From: Bryobacterales bacterium KBS 96
GTDB lineage: Bacteria > Acidobacteriota > Terriglobia > Bryobacterales > Bryobacteraceae
Direction of reading: 5' to 3'
Assembly: GCA_000381625.1 (NCBI GenBank)
Contig: KB906767.1
Coordinates: 5,571,357 to 5,635,356 of the forward strand
Length of the DNA stretch: 64,000 nt
Part shown: in pieces, positions 1-9,300 of the stretch
Position numbering within the stretch: the stretch's first letter is position 1
How the letters are laid out: the number at the start of each line of letters is the position of its first letter
Translations under genes and position numbers: made by a program
Notes under the pieces: generated by a model
The model's database searches: none
What the model was told of the DNA's origin: nothing
What the model saw: the letters and a program-made list of their open reading frames with translations, nothing else

Positions 1-41
1 TTGGCCAAACTAATACGAGAACACGTAGCCCCGAGATAAGT

Positions 42-77
42 CCCTGCCTGCCGGCTGTAATCGAGCCGGATGCAGGG
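42..77 (-). terminator. Hairpin downstream of the TonB receptor gene
   Basis: Stem halves CCCTGC/GCAGGG and CCGGCT/AGCCGG pair around a seven-base loop (GTAATCG), with a small internal bulge. It lies 45 bases past the stop codon of the minus-strand receptor gene. No T-run follows, so it is a hairpin in terminator position, not a proven intrinsic terminator. Confidence 0.4.
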
Positions 78-121
78 GCTCGCTTGCCCGAGCCGTCCGC
101 TGAATCGGCCGGCTTCACTAA

Positions 122-3100
122 TTAAAAGTACAGCTTCAAGGCGAGTTGTAACTGGCGTGGCGTATTGAGCAGATCTCCGGAACTGGTCAGGCGGCCGAAA
201 TTCGGATCTTGTAGTTGGGTGGATCCGGTTCCAAAGCGAACGCGATTGAACACGTTGAAGGCTTCGGCCCGAAACTCGAGTTGCACCGATTCGTGTATGG
301 GAAACACGCGCGTGATCGACATGTTCTCCGTCAAATTTGGGAATTGCCGAAGTTTTGGATTGTACCGCGTCGCATTCCCGTATGCGTCCAGCGATGTTCC
401 CGTACCCTGCAACGGGAATGGCCCGGAGCCGTAGGGAGAGAAGAAGCGGTCCACCGCGGGATTGAAGCTGCCGTTTGCCCACTGCGCGGGTTGCCAGCCT
501 TCATACGACGTGACATAGGCGGGTGTGCGGCCGTTCGATAACGCCAGGCCATAACTCGTAGTGACGGCCACCGGTGTTCCACTCGAATAGAGGTTTACGC
601 TCGTTATGCGCCAATTGCCCAGCACCCAGGAGGCCGGCCCTCGGGTCAAGTATCTTCGGCCTTGGCCAAAGGGCAAATCGTAAACAGCGGCAAATTTGAA
701 ATTGTGAGTTACGTCAAATTGTCCGATCGACTTATCCAGCCGCCGGTTGTATTGGTCCGCTGCTTGACCGCTGCCCCAATAACTATCGGAGTCGGTGAGC
801 AGTTTCGAAAATACATACGAACTCTGAATCGTAAGACCCGCGGTGTATCGCTTTTGGAAGCTAAGAATTAGCGCGTGATACGTGGAATGGCCGCTGTGAT
901 CGCCACCGCCTGCATAGGTGTCGATTGACGAGTACTGCGGGTACGGACGGAGCGCCTGGGCGACCGTCGCGCGGCTTCCCCACTGTTTGATGAAGCCTGG
1001 ATAGGGCTCACCGATGCCCCATTCGTTGGCGAGCGGCGATCCCAGTTTGCTATTGAGAACACCGATGCTTTGCGCCACGGAACCGAAGGCTGTCAGATAG
1101 CTGCTAGGCACCTGATTGTAGTTCAGCAATTGCGATTGCAGGTGGGAACCCATCACGCCGTTATAACCGGCCTCCACCACCATGGAGCTTCCAATCTGGC
1201 GTTGGATAGAGAGATTGAAATTATTGAACTCCGGGGGTCGGGTTGCTTCTTGGCCCTGAAACCAGGAAACACTAGCGCCATTCGAAACCGACGGATTGAT
1301 GAACGGCGGAGGCGTCCAAGACGGCAGGCCTTGGTCGAACAGGAAGGTCGGATATAGTCCTCCCGAAGTATTGTTGAACGACTGCGTCAGAGTGAATCCC
1401 ATATTGTGGGTCGACCCGCTGACCGTCGTAATCGCGCCGAAAGACCTTGCGTAAGAGCCACGAATCACGGTCTTGGAATCTTTGGAATAGGCAAAACCGA
1501 CGTGGGGCCCGAAAGCATTGAAATAGGAATCCGCGAGGCGGCGCGAGCCGACGCGGCCGGCGCCGGAACCGGCAAAGATGACCGCCCCAGGACGGCCTGC
1601 TGCGCCGGGATTCGACGTCGTTGGAGAAAAATCGCTCCACTCGTCATTGAGGCCCGTTGGCGGAAGGGTTGTTTCCCAACGCAGGCCAAGGTTCAATACT
1701 AATTTACTTGTGATGCGCCAGTCGTCTTGAAAGTAGCCCGCGAAATAAGGCCATTGCTGTCCGATGAAACGGACGGTATCGAGCGAGCCGCTATCGGCAT
1801 AGCCGAGCAGAAACGAGGCGAATGGATTTCCTCCCGCGTTTGGATTCGTGCCATTGGGAACGCCGGTCTCCGTGTAGCTGAATCCGGCGCAACCGGCCAC
1901 GCATTGCCGGCCAAATCCGTTGTAGTGGCTCAATTGGTATTGTCCGCCGAATTTGAACGAATGATTGTTGTGTATCCAGGTGAAGTCATCGTTATATCCG
2001 TAGATCGTGTTCTCGGACCCGTTGTTGGCCTGCCCGCCAACCTGGTTCTGGAACACGCTCGGCTGCTGATATTGACCGAAGTAACCATTTGAGAACGAGA
2101 GATTCACCAGGTTTTGGTTACAGTCGGGCACATTCGGCAAGCAAAATTTATCTTTCCAATTTCCTGTGTATGCCTGTAGCGGGTTGTGATTCTGCCGCCA
2201 GTTATCGCCTCCGGCATAAAAATGGTTGAACTTCGTGGCGCTGAGCGCCCAATCCCAGCTAAAGCGGACAACATCGCTGTCCTGCCGCAAATCGTTGAAA
2301 TTCGACCAAAGTCCGGGAAGGTTTGGAGGACCATCCGGCCCGGGCACCACTGACTCGCGATCATAACCGTAATAGCCGGAAATACGGTGCTTTTCGTTAA
2401 AGATGTGATCGCCCTTGATGCTCCATTTGTTAACCGGTTGGACATCCGTTCCATTATCGACGGCATAGTTATTGGTGACATAGCCGATCGTGCCCGGCGC
2501 TCCACTCACGTTGGGCTTAATGAGCCCGGCGCCTCCCGAGAAGACCGAGAGCGCTTTCTGAGCAAGAGGGCTAAACATGCTCTGCGGTATTTTGTTGCCG
2601 GCGAACTGGGTGCGCGTCACTGTTCCATCGGCGTTTTGCACTTGAGTCGTGGGATCGAAAATCGGAATCTGTTTTCCGCTTGCGTCGACCCAGTTGCTGA
2701 AATCGCCTTGGTACATCTCGGGAGTTGGGACTGTCGTCGTAAAGCCGGTAGCGCCGTTACGGTTCCGGAATCCCTCATAAGAGAAGAAGAAAAACGTTTT
2801 ATCTCTGCCGTTATAGATCTTCGGTATCCAGACCGGGCCGCCCACCGTGACGCCGAAATCGTTCTGTTTATAGATCGGCACGGGGATGCCTTTCGAATTG
2901 TTGAAAAAATTGTTGGCGTCGAAATCGTTGTTGCGAAGGAACTCATAAGCAGAACCGTGAAATTGATTCGTGCCGGACTTCGTTACGAACGTCATGACGC
3001 CGCCGCCCGCATGCCCGTATTCCGCCTTAAACCCGTTTGTGTCGACAGTGAATTCAGTGATGGCTTCGACGGATGGCGAATTGGATGAGACCCAGCTTTT

Positions 3101-3703
3101 ACTGAGCGCGCGAGTGGTATTGGCGGAAATCCCATCTAGCGTCGTTCCGTAGCTTGCGGCTTGTCCGCCGCCGAGCGAGAACCCATTGTCGCCGCCAAGG
3201 TTCTTCGATTCGGGCGTGAGGACAGCTAAATCGAAGGGGCTGCGAACCGCCCCGCCCACGACCAGCGGAAGATCGTTGACGAGTTTGTTCGATATCGTCA
3301 CGCTGGATTTCGCATCTTCGGTGTGAAGCTGCACTGCGGATGCCTGCACTTCGACGGCTTGCTTGGATGCGCCGACTTCAAGAGCCGCGTCGGCCCGGAC
3401 CGTCGTCGCCGCGTTTAATTTCAGGCCTTTTTCTTCAGACGGCCGGAAGCCTTGCGCTTCAACGCGGACGTTATATGTGCCGGCCGGCAGGCTGGGTGCC
3501 GTATAGCTGCCGGCTTGATTGGTGGTAAGAGTTGTTGCAACGTTTGTTGCGGTATTCGTAATGGTGACTGTGGCTCCGGGCACGACAGCGCCGGAGGAGT
3601 CACTCACCGAGCCAGTAATGGTTCCGCGCTCGGATTGCGCAAACAAAACAGAGACGGAGCAGCAAACGAGAACCAGAACCGCTCCCATGCGTCTAGTAAG
3701 CAT
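122..3703 (-). CDS. TonB-dependent receptor, Oar-like, with carboxypeptidase regulatory-like domain
   Basis: Outer-membrane receptor of the large acidobacterial Oar-like family, expected to import a carbohydrate or other large ligand with TonB energy. The sequence shows a signal peptide (about residues 1-22, ending LFAQ), a CarboxypepD_reg-like beta-sandwich (about 25-105), a plug region (about 135-245, including SVTISNKLVNDLPL), then a long beta-barrel ending in the aromatic C-terminus ALKLYF typical of BAM-inserted proteins. At 1193 residues it has the usual length of the family. The start is supported by a purine-rich site (AGAGGGA) a few bases upstream. Ligand unknown; no substrate-binding SusD partner lies next to it. 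Downstream of it is only a hairpin. Confidence 0.93.
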   Translation of the reverse strand: MLTRRMGAVLVLVCCSVSVLFAQSERGTITGSVSDSSGAVVPGATVTITNTATNVATTLTTNQAGSYTAPSLPAGTYNVRVEAQGFRPSEEKGLKLNAATTVRADAALEVGASKQAVEVQASAVQLHTEDAKSSVTISNKLVNDLPLVVGGAVRSPFDLAVLTPESKNLGGDNGFSLGGGQAASYGTTLDGISANTTRALSKSWVSSNSPSVEAITEFTVDTNGFKAEYGHAGGGVMTFVTKSGTNQFHGSAYEFLRNNDFDANNFFNNSKGIPVPIYKQNDFGVTVGGPVWIPKIYNGRDKTFFFFSYEGFRNRNGATGFTTTVPTPEMYQGDFSNWVDASGKQIPIFDPTTQVQNADGTVTRTQFAGNKIPQSMFSPLAQKALSVFSGGAGLIKPNVSGAPGTIGYVTNNYAVDNGTDVQPVNKWSIKGDHIFNEKHRISGYYGYDRESVVPGPDGPPNLPGLWSNFNDLRQDSDVVRFSWDWALSATKFNHFYAGGDNWRQNHNPLQAYTGNWKDKFCLPNVPDCNQNLVNLSFSNGYFGQYQQPSVFQNQVGGQANNGSENTIYGYNDDFTWIHNNHSFKFGGQYQLSHYNGFGRQCVAGCAGFSYTETGVPNGTNPNAGGNPFASFLLGYADSGSLDTVRFIGQQWPYFAGYFQDDWRITSKLVLNLGLRWETTLPPTGLNDEWSDFSPTTSNPGAAGRPGAVIFAGSGAGRVGSRRLADSYFNAFGPHVGFAYSKDSKTVIRGSYARSFGAITTVSGSTHNMGFTLTQSFNNTSGGLYPTFLFDQGLPSWTPPPFINPSVSNGASVSWFQGQEATRPPEFNNFNLSIQRQIGSSMVVEAGYNGVMGSHLQSQLLNYNQVPSSYLTAFGSVAQSIGVLNSKLGSPLANEWGIGEPYPGFIKQWGSRATVAQALRPYPQYSSIDTYAGGGDHSGHSTYHALILSFQKRYTAGLTIQSSYVFSKLLTDSDSYWGSGQAADQYNRRLDKSIGQFDVTHNFKFAAVYDLPFGQGRRYLTRGPASWVLGNWRITSVNLYSSGTPVAVTTSYGLALSNGRTPAYVTSYEGWQPAQWANGSFNPAVDRFFSPYGSGPFPLQGTGTSLDAYGNATRYNPKLRQFPNLTENMSITRVFPIHESVQLEFRAEAFNVFNRVRFGTGSTQLQDPNFGRLTSSGDLLNTPRQLQLALKLYF

Positions 3704-3881
3704 CGTGTTCCCTCTTGAAGCTGAAAATTACGAGCGACCTCAATCGAGGGGTAAGCTTATCACGAACCGTCCCGCGCTCGCGATCAACAATGTTGCCTCA
3801 CGCAAGATGATCTCCAGCGCACAACCGGGAGGTATGGTCAATGTTACTTACGGCAAAGCGGGCAACAGCGATTCCTCATAC

Positions 3882-5609
3882 TTACCTCCGCGCAATCGCT
3901 TCTTCAAATTGCTTGAGCGGCAGAGTATTCATGACGTCGCCGGCTTGCAGCCAGCCGCGCCGGGCCATCGTAATGCCGTACTGCATATTTTGCAAGTGCC
4001 GGATCTGGTGTGAATCCGTCGATATGGTGAAGCGCACACCCTTGCGCTTGGCGGAACGCAATAGTGGAGCGGACAAATCGAGGCGCTCCGGGCTTGCATT
4101 TACTTCCAGCCAGACGCCACGCTCGGCGGCCTTGCTGGAGACAGCCTCGAAATCGAAGGGGAAGCCATCGCGCTGCAGCAAAATGCGTCCGGTCGGATGT
4201 CCCATCACGCGCATGGAGGGAGAGTCCAACGCCCGAAGCAGCCGGTCGGTCGCCTCCGCCGCTTCGAGATTCATATAGCTGTGTACGCTGCCGATCACAA
4301 GGTCCAATTCGGCGAGAGCATCTTCCGACAAATCCATGTCGCCGTTGCGCAGAATGTCGCATTCCAGGCCTGAAAAAAGCCGCAGTGGCAATCCTTCCCG
4401 GTTCAGCTCACGCACTTTCCTGGCGAAAGCGACCACTCGGGCTTCGTCCAGTCCATTCGCCATGGCAAGTGCTTTCGAATGGTCGGTGATGGCGATGTAC
4501 TCGTATCCCATCGCTGCCGCCGCGTCCACCATCTCGCGCAGCGACGCTTTGCCGTCGGTTTCCGTCGTGTGCATGTGCAGGTCGCCGCGAATGTCGTTGA
4601 GTTGAATCAGCGCGGGCAACCGGCCCTCCGCGGCGGCGTCCAACTCGCCGGAGTTCTCCCGCATCTCCGGAGGAATCCACTGAAACCCGAGCCGTTGATA
4701 GATCTGTTCTTCACTGTCGCCCGCGACGCGTTCGTTCCCTTCGAGCGTGAACAGGCCGTATTCATTGAGCGTGAGCCCCTGTTTTACAGCCAGAGTTCGT
4801 AGGACGACATTATGCTCCTTGCTGCCGGTGAAATACTGCATGGCCGCTCCAAAGCTTTCCGCGGGCAGCGCGCGCACGTCAACTTGTAATCCCTCCAGTC
4901 CATATCGCACGCTGGCCTTGTTCGCGCCGCGGCCGAGGATCTCGTGTGCTTTGGCGTGTCCGGCGATATGGTCGAGCGAACGAGCGGCGCCCGGACCAGT
5001 GACGAGAAGATCGAGGTCGCCAATAGTCTCCTTGCCTCGCCGCAAGCTGCCGGCAGCTTCAACCCGCTCGATGCCCTCGATCTGCCGGAACTCCGCGATC
5101 AATTCATCGGCGATGCGGCGACCAAAGCTCAGTAGGAATCGGCCCGCGCTCTTCCGGTACGCCTCAATGGAGCGCAGCACTTTCTCCTCAAGCTTCGCGC
5201 CCATGCGCGGAAGCGACCGCAGCTTTTGTTCGCGGCAGATCTTCTCGAGGTCGTCGACATTTCTGACAGCATAGTGCTGGTAGAGAAGGGCAATGCCCTT
5301 GGGGCCGAGGCCCTGTATCTTCAATAGTTCAAGCGCCGAAGCCGGATACTTCTCCAGCATTTCGTCGCGCCGGTCGAATGACCCGCGTTGCACGATCTCA
5401 ACCAGCGCGAAGGCGATTCCCTTGCCAACGCCGGGAATTCCGGTTATCTTGCCTTCGGTAGCTCGCACGATATCGACGACGCGTTCCGGATGACTCTCGA
5501 TAGCCGCGGCGGCGTTGCGATAACTTCGAATGCGGAAACTATCTTCGCCCGCAATTTCCATCAGATCGGCCGTTTCCGATAACAGCCGCGCGATTTCCTT
5601 GTTTTCCAT
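3882..5609 (-). CDS. polX: DNA polymerase/3'-5' exonuclease PolX
   Basis: Family X DNA polymerase used in base-excision repair gap filling. Domain order is visible: helix-hairpin-helix lyase-like region (about 1-110, with GIPGVGKGIA and IQGLGPKGIALL), polymerase-beta-like palm with the metal-binding pair D198/D200 in GDLDLL, and a C-terminal PHP phosphoesterase beginning GDLHMHTTETDG and containing ITDHSKAL. The 575-residue length matches bacterial PolX. It is followed at 38 bp (in the other direction of reading) by the cation-efflux gene, on the same strand, so the two may be co-transcribed. No missing catalytic residue was noticed. Confidence 0.95.
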   Translation of the reverse strand: MENKEIARLLSETADLMEIAGEDSFRIRSYRNAAAAIESHPERVVDIVRATEGKITGIPGVGKGIAFALVEIVQRGSFDRRDEMLEKYPASALELLKIQGLGPKGIALLYQHYAVRNVDDLEKICREQKLRSLPRMGAKLEEKVLRSIEAYRKSAGRFLLSFGRRIADELIAEFRQIEGIERVEAAGSLRRGKETIGDLDLLVTGPGAARSLDHIAGHAKAHEILGRGANKASVRYGLEGLQVDVRALPAESFGAAMQYFTGSKEHNVVLRTLAVKQGLTLNEYGLFTLEGNERVAGDSEEQIYQRLGFQWIPPEMRENSGELDAAAEGRLPALIQLNDIRGDLHMHTTETDGKASLREMVDAAAAMGYEYIAITDHSKALAMANGLDEARVVAFARKVRELNREGLPLRLFSGLECDILRNGDMDLSEDALAELDLVIGSVHSYMNLEAAEATDRLLRALDSPSMRVMGHPTGRILLQRDGFPFDFEAVSSKAAERGVWLEVNASPERLDLSAPLLRSAKRKGVRFTISTDSHQIRHLQNMQYGITMARRGWLQAGDVMNTLPLKQFEEAIARR

Positions 5610-5647
5610 GTTTTCTTGCAGATTCTGGACTTGCGGAACCCGTTCGT

Positions 5648-6586
5648 TCAGGTTCCGCTCTCGCGCCTTCCGCGGCCGCCCGCGGTTTGAGGCTCACGCC
5701 CGTGCCCCGGTGACGGCTCCACGTGAACGAGCACATCCGCCACCCAGTCCAGCTCTTTCTTAATCTTCTCCTTCACCTGGCTGGCGATCTCATGCGACTG
5801 GCGGACCGTCATATCCGGGTTCACTTCAAGATGCAGATCCACATGGTACTGAAATCCCGTGCGCCGGGCGAAGCACTTTTCGATTCCCGCCGCGCCCGGC
5901 ACATGCAACGCCACGGACCGAATCTGCTCCAGGAGATCTTCGTCCGGCATGATGTCCGTTAGCTGATCGGCTGTGTTTCGCATTAATCGCAGGCCCACGA
6001 ATATGACAATGAATCCGATCAGAATGCCGCCAAGGTGATCGGCTTTGTGGAATTTTTCCGGGTCCCACACGCTCAGGCCGACCGCGACCAGTGCCACCGT
6101 TGTTGAGAGCAAGTCGGTGATGTCGTGCCAGGCATCGGCCGTTAATGACGTGCTGGAGATAAGGCGCCCGAAGCGAAATTTCAACGTAGCGAGCGCGACC
6201 TTGACAATGACCGCAGCAAATAGCGGGTAAAGGGCGAAAGCGGCCACTTGCCCCGGCGCCGACATCGATACGAAACTGTGCCAGCAGATGGCTGCGCCGG
6301 TAATTAGCAGAATAGCGCCTACCGCCAGGCCCGCCAGAGTTTCGTAGCGGCCGTGCCCGTAAGGATGGTTTTCATCCGGCGGCCGGCTCGCAAGCCACAA
6401 CCCGGTGAATACGATGCCGGAGGTCAGAACGTCGGCGGTCGTTTCAAAACCGTCCGAAACCACCGCCGTCGAATTGGCGGCAAGGCCCACAATAATCTTC
6501 GCGGCGGCGAGAGCGATGCCGGCCATCACACTGATAAACGCGAGGGTGCGCCCCGTGCGTTCAAAGCTCCTCGCGCTCCGCTCCAT
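5648..6586 (-). CDS. Cation diffusion facilitator family transporter
   Basis: Inner-membrane divalent metal/proton antiporter of the CDF family (Zn, Fe, Mn or Co are possible substrates). About six hydrophobic segments occupy residues 15-205. The transport site is seen as SDGFETTAD in TM2 and the HxxxD motif AWHDITD in TM5; a cytoplasmic C-terminal domain (about 210-295) carries HVDLHLEVNPDMTV. The TM2 site reads ExxxD instead of the DxxxD of FieF, a variation that occurs in the family and leaves the metal preference open. The last 20 residues are Arg/Gly-rich and low complexity. Same strand as polX. Confidence 0.92.
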   Translation of the reverse strand: MERSARSFERTGRTLAFISVMAGIALAAAKIIVGLAANSTAVVSDGFETTADVLTSGIVFTGLWLASRPPDENHPYGHGRYETLAGLAVGAILLITGAAICWHSFVSMSAPGQVAAFALYPLFAAVIVKVALATLKFRFGRLISSTSLTADAWHDITDLLSTTVALVAVGLSVWDPEKFHKADHLGGILIGFIVIFVGLRLMRNTADQLTDIMPDEDLLEQIRSVALHVPGAAGIEKCFARRTGFQYHVDLHLEVNPDMTVRQSHEIASQVKEKIKKELDWVADVLVHVEPSPGHGREPQTAGGRGRRESGT

Positions 6587-6646
6587 ACGGTTTGAGCATA
6601 ACGCGATAGAGCGGCCCTCTCTAGAACGCTCGCCGGGAGCCGGCGA

Positions 6647-6675
6647 TTGTGCTTAGTAGATACCGTTACTATAGA
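6647..6675 (+). promoter_or_regulatory. Candidate sigma-70 promoter for hfq
   Basis: TTGTGC and TATAGA are separated by 17 bases, about 95 bases upstream of the hfq start. It also faces away from the divergently transcribed cation-efflux gene, as expected. Pattern match only. Confidence 0.4.
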
Positions 6676-6769
6676 GATGAATCTATACGCCGGAAGGCTG
6701 GGCACGCCCGCCCCCGGTCCTGGTCTTTTTAAAGCGAAGCCTAAATTAAATAATAAGAAGGAAAAGCAA

Positions 6770-7060
6770 ATGGACAAGCTTGCGCAGAACATCCAGGAGG
6801 CGTTCCTGAACAATGCCCGCAAGGACAAGATCTTCCTTACGATCTATCTGATCAGCGGTGTAAAACTGTCAGGACGCATTAAGAGTTTCGACAAATACTC
6901 GGTCATTCTCGAGACGAACAATCAGGAGCAGTTGATCTTCAAACACGCTATCTCGACCGTGGTCGTTTCGAAGCCATTTCATGCCCCCGGCGCACACGTG
7001 CCTTCGGGAACTCTGGCTCCGGGGGCGCCGGTTCCGGAACTGCCGGAGGGTTCCAACTGA
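6770..7060 (+). CDS. hfq: RNA chaperone Hfq
   Basis: Hexameric Sm-like protein that pairs small RNAs with mRNAs. The Sm1 region ([15 protein letters not shown]) and Sm2 signature (FKHAISTVV) are present at about residues 8-68. A Pro/Gly-rich tail follows to residue 96. An in-frame upstream extension to 6647 exists, but ATG 6770 is preceded by AAGAAGGAA and gives the conserved N-terminus MDKLAQNIQ, so that start is preferred. The next gene is hflX on the same strand, the conserved hfq-hflX neighbourhood; the 170-base gap between them contains one copy of the CACCGAACCGCG repeat. Confidence 0.95.
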   Translation: MDKLAQNIQEAFLNNARKDKIFLTIYLISGVKLSGRIKSFDKYSVILETNNQEQLIFKHAISTVVVSKPFHAPGAHVPSGTLAPGAPVPELPEGSN

Positions 7061-7084
7061 GGTCACGCGTTGTGGAGTCCTCCC

Positions 7085-7162
7085 AAGGCCCTGCGGACCG
7101 CGGAAATGAAAGGCGACGCCGAGTTATCCGCACCGAACCGCGACCGTCAGGGAGCGGACGTC
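7085..7162 (+). repeat. Dispersed CACCGAACCGCG repeat, copy between hfq and hflX
   Basis: Contains the two blocks of the family: AAGGCCCTGCGGACCGCGGA, then GCACCGAACCGCGACCGTCA followed by GGGAGCGGAC. The same blocks recur at 20764-20830, 20940-20972 and 34998-35218. Probably non-coding; function unknown. Confidence 0.75.
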
Positions 7163-7230
7163 TTCAACGGAATGGCCGCCTTCAGGTGCTCTTTGTTTTG
7201 AATGCCGGCTTTATTTTTGAGCGCAAGTGA

Positions 7231-8556
7231 ATGGAATCATCTCCGGAACGCGCGCTGATCGTTGGGGTCGACCTCACGCGAGCGCCGCGTGCGCAAAAGG
7301 CCTCCGCCGCCGGCGTGTCGCCCGAAGAGTCGCTGGAAGAGTTAGCGGCTCTTGCGGACAGCGCGGGCGCGATTGTCGCGGGCCGTATCCTGCAGCAGCG
7401 TCCGGCGCTTGACTCAGCTACGCTAATCGGGTCCGGAAAGGTAGACGAGATCAAGGCGAGCGTGCGTGGCGATCTCATCGATACCGTTATCTTCGACCGC
7501 GAACTCAGCCCCACGCAACTGCGGAATCTTGAGCGTGCTCTCGACTGCAAAATCATCGACCGCACTCAGTTGATACTCGACATCTTTGCCGCGCGAGCTC
7601 GCACCAGGGAAGGGCAGTTGCAGGTTGAGCTTGCCCAGCTCAATTACCTGTTGCCCCGATTGACGGGACGCGGCGTGCAAATGTCGCGGTTGGGCGGCGG
7701 CATCGGGACACGCGGGCCCGGCGAAACAAAACTGGAAACGGACCGAAGGCGCATTGCAAAGCGCATCGCAAAGCTCAAGCAGGAGATCGAGCGTGTCCGC
7801 GCTACCCGCAGCGTGCAGCGCTCGCAACGGCAGGCGGTCCCACTATCGACAGTCAGCCTCGTTGGCTACACCAATGCGGGCAAGTCAACGCTGTTCAACC
7901 GGCTCACTGGCGCCGAAGTGCTGGCCGATTCCCGAATGTTCGCGACTCTGGATCCCACCGTACGCCAGATCCGGTTGCCGTCCGGTAGAAGGGTGCTTGT
8001 CAGTGACACAGTCGGGTTTATCCGTAACCTGCCGACTACCTTGGTGGATGCTTTTCGAGCGACCCTAGAGGAGGTTACGGCGGCAGTGCTCCTGCTCCAC
8101 GTTGTGGATGTCACATCTTCCGACGCCTCGGAGCATACCGCCCACGTACTGACGGTTCTCGGCGAGATCGGCGCCGAAACCACTCCTGAAATCCTGGTGC
8201 TCAACAAAGCTGATCGGCTGGAGCATCAGGGCGCCGATCAGGACCCGGAAACGCTGACTCATCGCATCATGGGGGAAACGGCGCGCCAAAACGCAACCGA
8301 AGCCGTGCTGGTTTCGGCGCAAACCGGCCTCGGCATCGCCGAACTGCTGGGTAAAATCGATCAGCGGATTGCGCTCGATCCCGTTTCACGGCAGCGGTTC
8401 CGGCTCCCTTTGGGCGAGGGACGGGCCATGCATCTGCTGCACGAGCGGGCGGCTATTCTATCGAAGGAGTATCTGGAAGATGCTTGCGATATCGTTGCGG
8501 AGACTCCCGAGTCGCTCCGCAATCTGTTGTCGGAGTACTTGGTTTCAGAATCTTAG
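7231..8556 (+). CDS. hflX: GTPase HflX
   Basis: Ribosome-associated GTPase of the Obg-HflX superfamily that splits stalled ribosomes. Residues 1-200 form the HflX N-terminal domain, with the glycine-rich linker GGGIGTRGPGETKLETDRR. The G domain shows G1 GYTNAGKST (about 212), G3 DTVGFIRNLP (about 259) and G4 NKAD (about 325). 441 residues is normal. Start ATG 7231 has no strong Shine-Dalgarno; the closest purine stretch is GAGCGCAAG. It follows hfq, as in many bacteria. Confidence 0.95.
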   Translation: MESSPERALIVGVDLTRAPRAQKASAAGVSPEESLEELAALADSAGAIVAGRILQQRPALDSATLIGSGKVDEIKASVRGDLIDTVIFDRELSPTQLRNLERALDCKIIDRTQLILDIFAARARTREGQLQVELAQLNYLLPRLTGRGVQMSRLGGGIGTRGPGETKLETDRRRIAKRIAKLKQEIERVRATRSVQRSQRQAVPLSTVSLVGYTNAGKSTLFNRLTGAEVLADSRMFATLDPTVRQIRLPSGRRVLVSDTVGFIRNLPTTLVDAFRATLEEVTAAVLLLHVVDVTSSDASEHTAHVLTVLGEIGAETTPEILVLNKADRLEHQGADQDPETLTHRIMGETARQNATEAVLVSAQTGLGIAELLGKIDQRIALDPVSRQRFRLPLGEGRAMHLLHERAAILSKEYLEDACDIVAETPESLRNLLSEYLVSES

Positions 8557-8567
8557 CTGAGCCATGA

Positions 8568-8602
8568 TTACGAGAGTCGTGCTTTGGCTGATTCTCTCGT
8601 AA
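8568..8602. other. Inverted repeat between hflX and pgsA
   Basis: Perfect 9-bp arms TTACGAGAG and CTCTCGTAA separated by 17 bases, starting 12 bases after the hflX stop. It may be a transcript hairpin or an operator; there is no T-run, so terminator activity is not established. Confidence 0.5.
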
Positions 8603-8628
8603 ACTGGTCTATATTGATTACGGGCTGA

Positions 8629-9300
8629 ATGAACCTTCCGAACGCCCTCACACTGACCCGAATCTTCCTCGTCCCGTTGCTGGTCTGGGCACTGGTCGAG
8701 CGGACCCTCCGTCTCGCGATAAACGGCAAGCTGCTGATTGCCAGCGATTTCTTTGCTCTCACGGTGTTTCTTGCCTGCGCGGTGACCGATCTGCTCGACG
8801 GCTATCTTGCGCGGCGCTGGGGGCAGGTTACGACAGTCGGAACGCTGCTCGATCCGATCGCGGATAAATTGCTGATTTCAGCGGCTTTGGTGTCGCTGGT
8901 CGAGATCCGGCTCCTGCCGGGCTGGATGGCGATCGTCATTATCGGGCGTGAATTTGCAGTTTCCGGCTTGCGAAGCATCGCGGCCGCCGAGGGCTATACG
9001 ATAAAAGCCAGCGAGTTGGGCAAGACCAAGATGGTGACCCAGGTGCTCGGAGTGACTCTTCTGATGCTCGCTATTCGGTGGCCGGCTATCCGATGGTGGG
9101 GACTGCTCGTGATGTGGGGAGTCGTCGTCTTTGCAGTCTGGTCAGCGATCGATTATTTCCGGCGCTTTTGGGGAAAGGTCGATAGCAGCATCAAACTGCG
9201 CCGGCGACACGAACTGCTCACGCTCGAACGCCGGAAACGGCGGCTCGAGAGGGCCCAGCGCAGCAAGAGTGGATCAAGCACGGCGCCCTCTACTCACTGA
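8629..9300 (+). CDS. pgsA: CDP-diacylglycerol--glycerol-3-phosphate 3-phosphatidyltransferase
   Basis: Makes phosphatidylglycerol phosphate, the committed step of anionic phospholipid synthesis, in the inner membrane. The CDP-alcohol phosphotransferase signature D-x2-D-G-x2-A-R-x8-G-x3-D-x3-D is complete at about residues 51-77 (DLLDGYLARR and GTLLDPIADK). Several hydrophobic segments cover residues 1-180, and a basic tail ends the 223-residue protein. The N-terminus MNLPNALTLTRI is typical of PgsA, which fixes the start. Its last 11 bases overlap the convergent HTH gene. Confidence 0.93.
   Translation: MNLPNALTLTRIFLVPLLVWALVERTLRLAINGKLLIASDFFALTVFLACAVTDLLDGYLARRWGQVTTVGTLLDPIADKLLISAALVSLVEIRLLPGWMAIVIIGREFAVSGLRSIAAAEGYTIKASELGKTKMVTQVLGVTLLMLAIRWPAIRWWGLLVMWGVVVFAVWSAIDYFRRFWGKVDSSIKLRRRHELLTLERRKRRLERAQRSKSGSSTAPSTH

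Noticed and set aside
2387-3088. 233-codon open frame on the plus strand
   Set aside because: Antisense to the TonB receptor; no start signal and no recognisable domain.
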